Positions 62,436 through 64,000 of a DNA stretch of 64,000 bases are shown here, piece by piece (within the stretch, counting starts at the first letter, position 1; every line of letters begins with the position of its first letter). The translations under genes and the position numbers were made by a program. Below the pieces are notes generated by a model. The model worked only from the letters and a program-made list of their open reading frames with translations. It had not been told where the DNA came from and did no database searches. The stretch covers positions 1-64,000 of the forward strand of contig NZ_FOFV01000018.1 of NCBI RefSeq assembly GCF_900111005.1. The letters run 5' to 3'. The stretch comes from Lentzea albida (lineage in GTDB: Bacteria; Actinomycetota; Actinomycetes; Mycobacteriales; Pseudonocardiaceae).

Positions 62436-63547
62436 TTGCACTCGCCGACGACGTCGAGCATGCGCTCGAAGAGCTCCGCCCTGGGCAGCTCCACCCTGCC
62501 CTTCGCCCCGGCAGGCGGTTCCGGCAGTCCGCGGGACGCGATGTAGGTCCCGAAGTCGGCGCCGGTCTCCCCGTTCCACCCCAGCGAGTGGAAGCCCAGT
62601 TCGACCGCGCGGCGGCGCAGGTCCGGGTCGTTCATCATCAGTTCGCCGATCCGGTCGCCCTCCGGCGTGAACGAGATCAGCTCGGGCGTGCTCTGGTGCT
62701 GCTTCTCCGGGTAGAGCAGCACCCGTTCGGTGTCGACGCTCTTCTGCCGCAACTGGTAGGCGATGTACTGGTGTTCGTAGATCACCGCGATGACGGCGTG
62801 GGTGCGCCCCTCCGGCACGAAGTACTTCGGGGCCATGTCGTCACCGGCCTGGCCCTGGGCGTCGACGTACGGCTTGACCTCCCGCGCCAGCTTCTCCGCC
62901 GCCTCGACGGTCTGCGGCGGCTCGTCACCGAAAGCGGTGGCGAAGAACCCGACCAGCGTCGCGCCCGAATAGGCCTTGCAGGGGTCCGGCGACTGCACGG
63001 TGATCCGGTTCTCGTTGGCCAGGCCGTAGTCCCGCCACCGCTTGCGGTCGTCGGAGAGTTTCTTGAACTCGTCCATCTTGAGGTCGTAGTAGAGGTCGCC
63101 GTTGCGGGTGGCTGCGCCGGCCTTCACCAGCGCCTCGGCGTACTCGCGGAACGTGGCGAGCACGACCGGCGTGAAGAACGGCCGGTACGGCACCACGTGC
63201 TTGCCCGCCCGGCGCGACTTCACCTGCTCGTTCGCCACGTGCCCGGACGGGAACACGAAGTGGTACGAGTCGAGGTCGGGCTTGTTCGCCAGGTCGCGGG
63301 ACCCGACCGGCGTCACGTGCACCTGGTAGCCGCGGGCCATCAGGATCCGCTTGACCTGCTCGTCCTGGAAGAAGTCGCGCTTGGAGGCGAACAGCGCCCG
63401 CACGACCGTCACAGACCGGAACGGGCCGGTGACGTGCCCCGACACGAGCAACACCACCAGCCCGGACACGAACACCGCCAGCGGCGGCACGAACCACAGC
63501 AGGAACCGTCTTCGCGGGTCGACCACCTTGAACTCGGGCTCCCGCAC
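62432..63547 (-). CDS. Membrane-anchored extracellular protein of the VWA operon
   Basis: A 371-aa protein with a GGGGGAG ribosome site before the GTG at 63547. One membrane helix lies near the N-terminus (FLLWFVPPLAVFVSGLVVLL). The rest resembles a binding-protein fold (YHFVFPSGHVANEQVKSRRA, VVLATFREYAEALVKAG, VIAVIYEHQYIAYQLRQKSV). It is first in a three-gene operon with the SBP-VWA lipoprotein and the small membrane protein; the three probably form one surface assembly. Confidence 0.75.
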   Translation of the reverse strand: MREPEFKVVDPRRRFLLWFVPPLAVFVSGLVVLLVSGHVTGPFRSVTVVRALFASKRDFFQDEQVKRILMARGYQVHVTPVGSRDLANKPDLDSYHFVFPSGHVANEQVKSRRAGKHVVPYRPFFTPVVLATFREYAEALVKAGAATRNGDLYYDLKMDEFKKLSDDRKRWRDYGLANENRITVQSPDPCKAYSGATLVGFFATAFGDEPPQTVEAAEKLAREVKPYVDAQGQAGDDMAPKYFVPEGRTHAVIAVIYEHQYIAYQLRQKSVDTERVLLYPEKQHQSTPELISFTPEGDRIGELMMNDPDLRRRAVELGFHSLGWNGETGADFGTYIASRGLPEPPAGAKGRVELPRAELFERMLDVVGECK

Positions 63548-63561
63548 GGCTCCCCCTGGAG

Positions 63562-64000
63562 TCAGACGATCACGGCACCACCGTCGACGACGAGCGTCTC
63601 GCCGGTAACGTAACCGCCCGCGGGCGAGGCGAGGAACAGAACGGCCGCGGCTAGTTCTTCCGGGTCGCCGATTCGCCCGGATGGCAGAGAGGCCTGCATC
63701 TTCTCGAGGTACCCGGGCGGGTACTGGTCGGTCATCTCCGAGGCGAAGAACCCGGGACAGATCGCGTTGACGCGGATGCCCTTGCGACCCGTCCACTGCT
63801 GCGCCAGGTCCCGCGTCAGGCCGAGCAGCCCGGCCTTCGACGCCGAGTACGCGGCCTGGGGGATGCCGCCGGTGACGAGCCCGAGCACGCTGGAGATGTT
63901 GATGATCGAGCCGCCGGACTTCATGACCGAGGCCACGGCCTGCGCCATCCAGTAGGCACCGTTGAGGTTGACGTCCACGACGCCGCGGAACTCCTCCGGC
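63562..64000 (-). CDS. Short-chain dehydrogenase, partial at the right edge
   Basis: The C-terminal about 145 residues of an SDR whose N-terminal cofactor motif lies beyond the window. It shows VNLNGAYWMAQAV, NISSVLGLVTGGIPQAAYSA with YSASK (catalytic Tyr and Lys), RVNAICPGFFASEMTD and a final YVTGETLVVDGGA. It is complete at its C-terminus. The substrate is unknown. Confidence 0.88.
   Translation of the reverse strand, partial: PEEFRGVVDVNLNGAYWMAQAVASVMKSGGSIINISSVLGLVTGGIPQAAYSASKAGLLGLTRDLAQQWTGRKGIRVNAICPGFFASEMTDQYPPGYLEKMQASLPSGRIGDPEELAAAVLFLASPAGGYVTGETLVVDGGAVIV

Overview
The window is high-GC, gene-dense DNA from an actinomycete. The many GTG starts, the NB-ARC/TPR regulators, the Scr1-type XRE regulator paired with a DUF397 protein and the STAS/anti-sigma switch genes suggest Pseudonocardiaceae (Lentzea/Saccharothrix/Amycolatopsis-like). 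This assignment is inference from gene content; no rRNA is present.

Region 1 (1-9.7 kb, variable DNA). A partial secreted polymorphic-toxin-like protein with an elastin-like VPGXG linker and 15-bp tandem repeats runs off the left edge. It is followed by three homologous XRE-NB-ARC-TPR regulators, the middle one visibly decaying, with a DUF2625 gene between the first two. A tyrosine-recombinase C-terminal fragment lacking a catalytic Arg closes the region.

Region 2 (9.79-37.05 kb, integrated element). A perfect 45-bp direct repeat of the 3' half of tRNA-Pro(GGG) lies at 9788-9832 and again inside the intact tRNA-Pro gene at 37007-37051. It brackets about 27.2 kb that looks like a defence island. 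In order this holds: an XRE regulator with a repeat-rich operator region; an uncharacterised 504-aa protein / PLD-nuclease pair; two small unknowns; an XRE-ImmA/IrrE peptidase coupled to a TIM-barrel/Zn protein resembling tRNA-guanine transglycosylase; a Gabija system (gajA-gajB); a coupled pair of an unknown 275-aa protein and a superfamily 1 helicase; a large serine recombinase with a coupled upstream ORF; a truncated PD-(D/E)XK-like gene; and a three-gene restriction-modification operon whose adenine methylase is split across a gene boundary. Gene-poor, probably eroded stretches lie at 22.9-24.1, 29.2-29.6 and 35.2-36.1 kb.

Region 3 (37-64 kb, chromosomal backbone). tRNA-Pro is followed by a LuxR-type two-component system and the conserved cmk-plsC-der operon. 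Next come a membrane NACHT-like NTPase, a flavin-type oxidase, an internally deleted homocysteine methyltransferase, AroH chorismate mutase, and a partner-switching cluster (STAS; HATPase-receiver fusion; TPR protein). These are followed by a DUF1015 protein, a KhtTU-type cation/proton antiporter, a subtilase with a coupled small protein, and a lipid-type oxidoreductase cluster (two SDRs, quinone oxidoreductase, MaoC hydratase, TetR, DUF2855). The window ends with the Scr1/DUF397 pair, a DEDD exonuclease, a membrane operon with a binding-protein/VWA lipoprotein, and a partial SDR.

The best candidates for undescribed systems are the 504-aa/PLD pair (11.2-15.7 kb), the 275-aa/helicase pair (24.1-27.1 kb) and the XRE-ImmA/TGT-like pair (17.0-19.2 kb). 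All three sit beside a recognised Gabija system inside a tRNA-bounded element.
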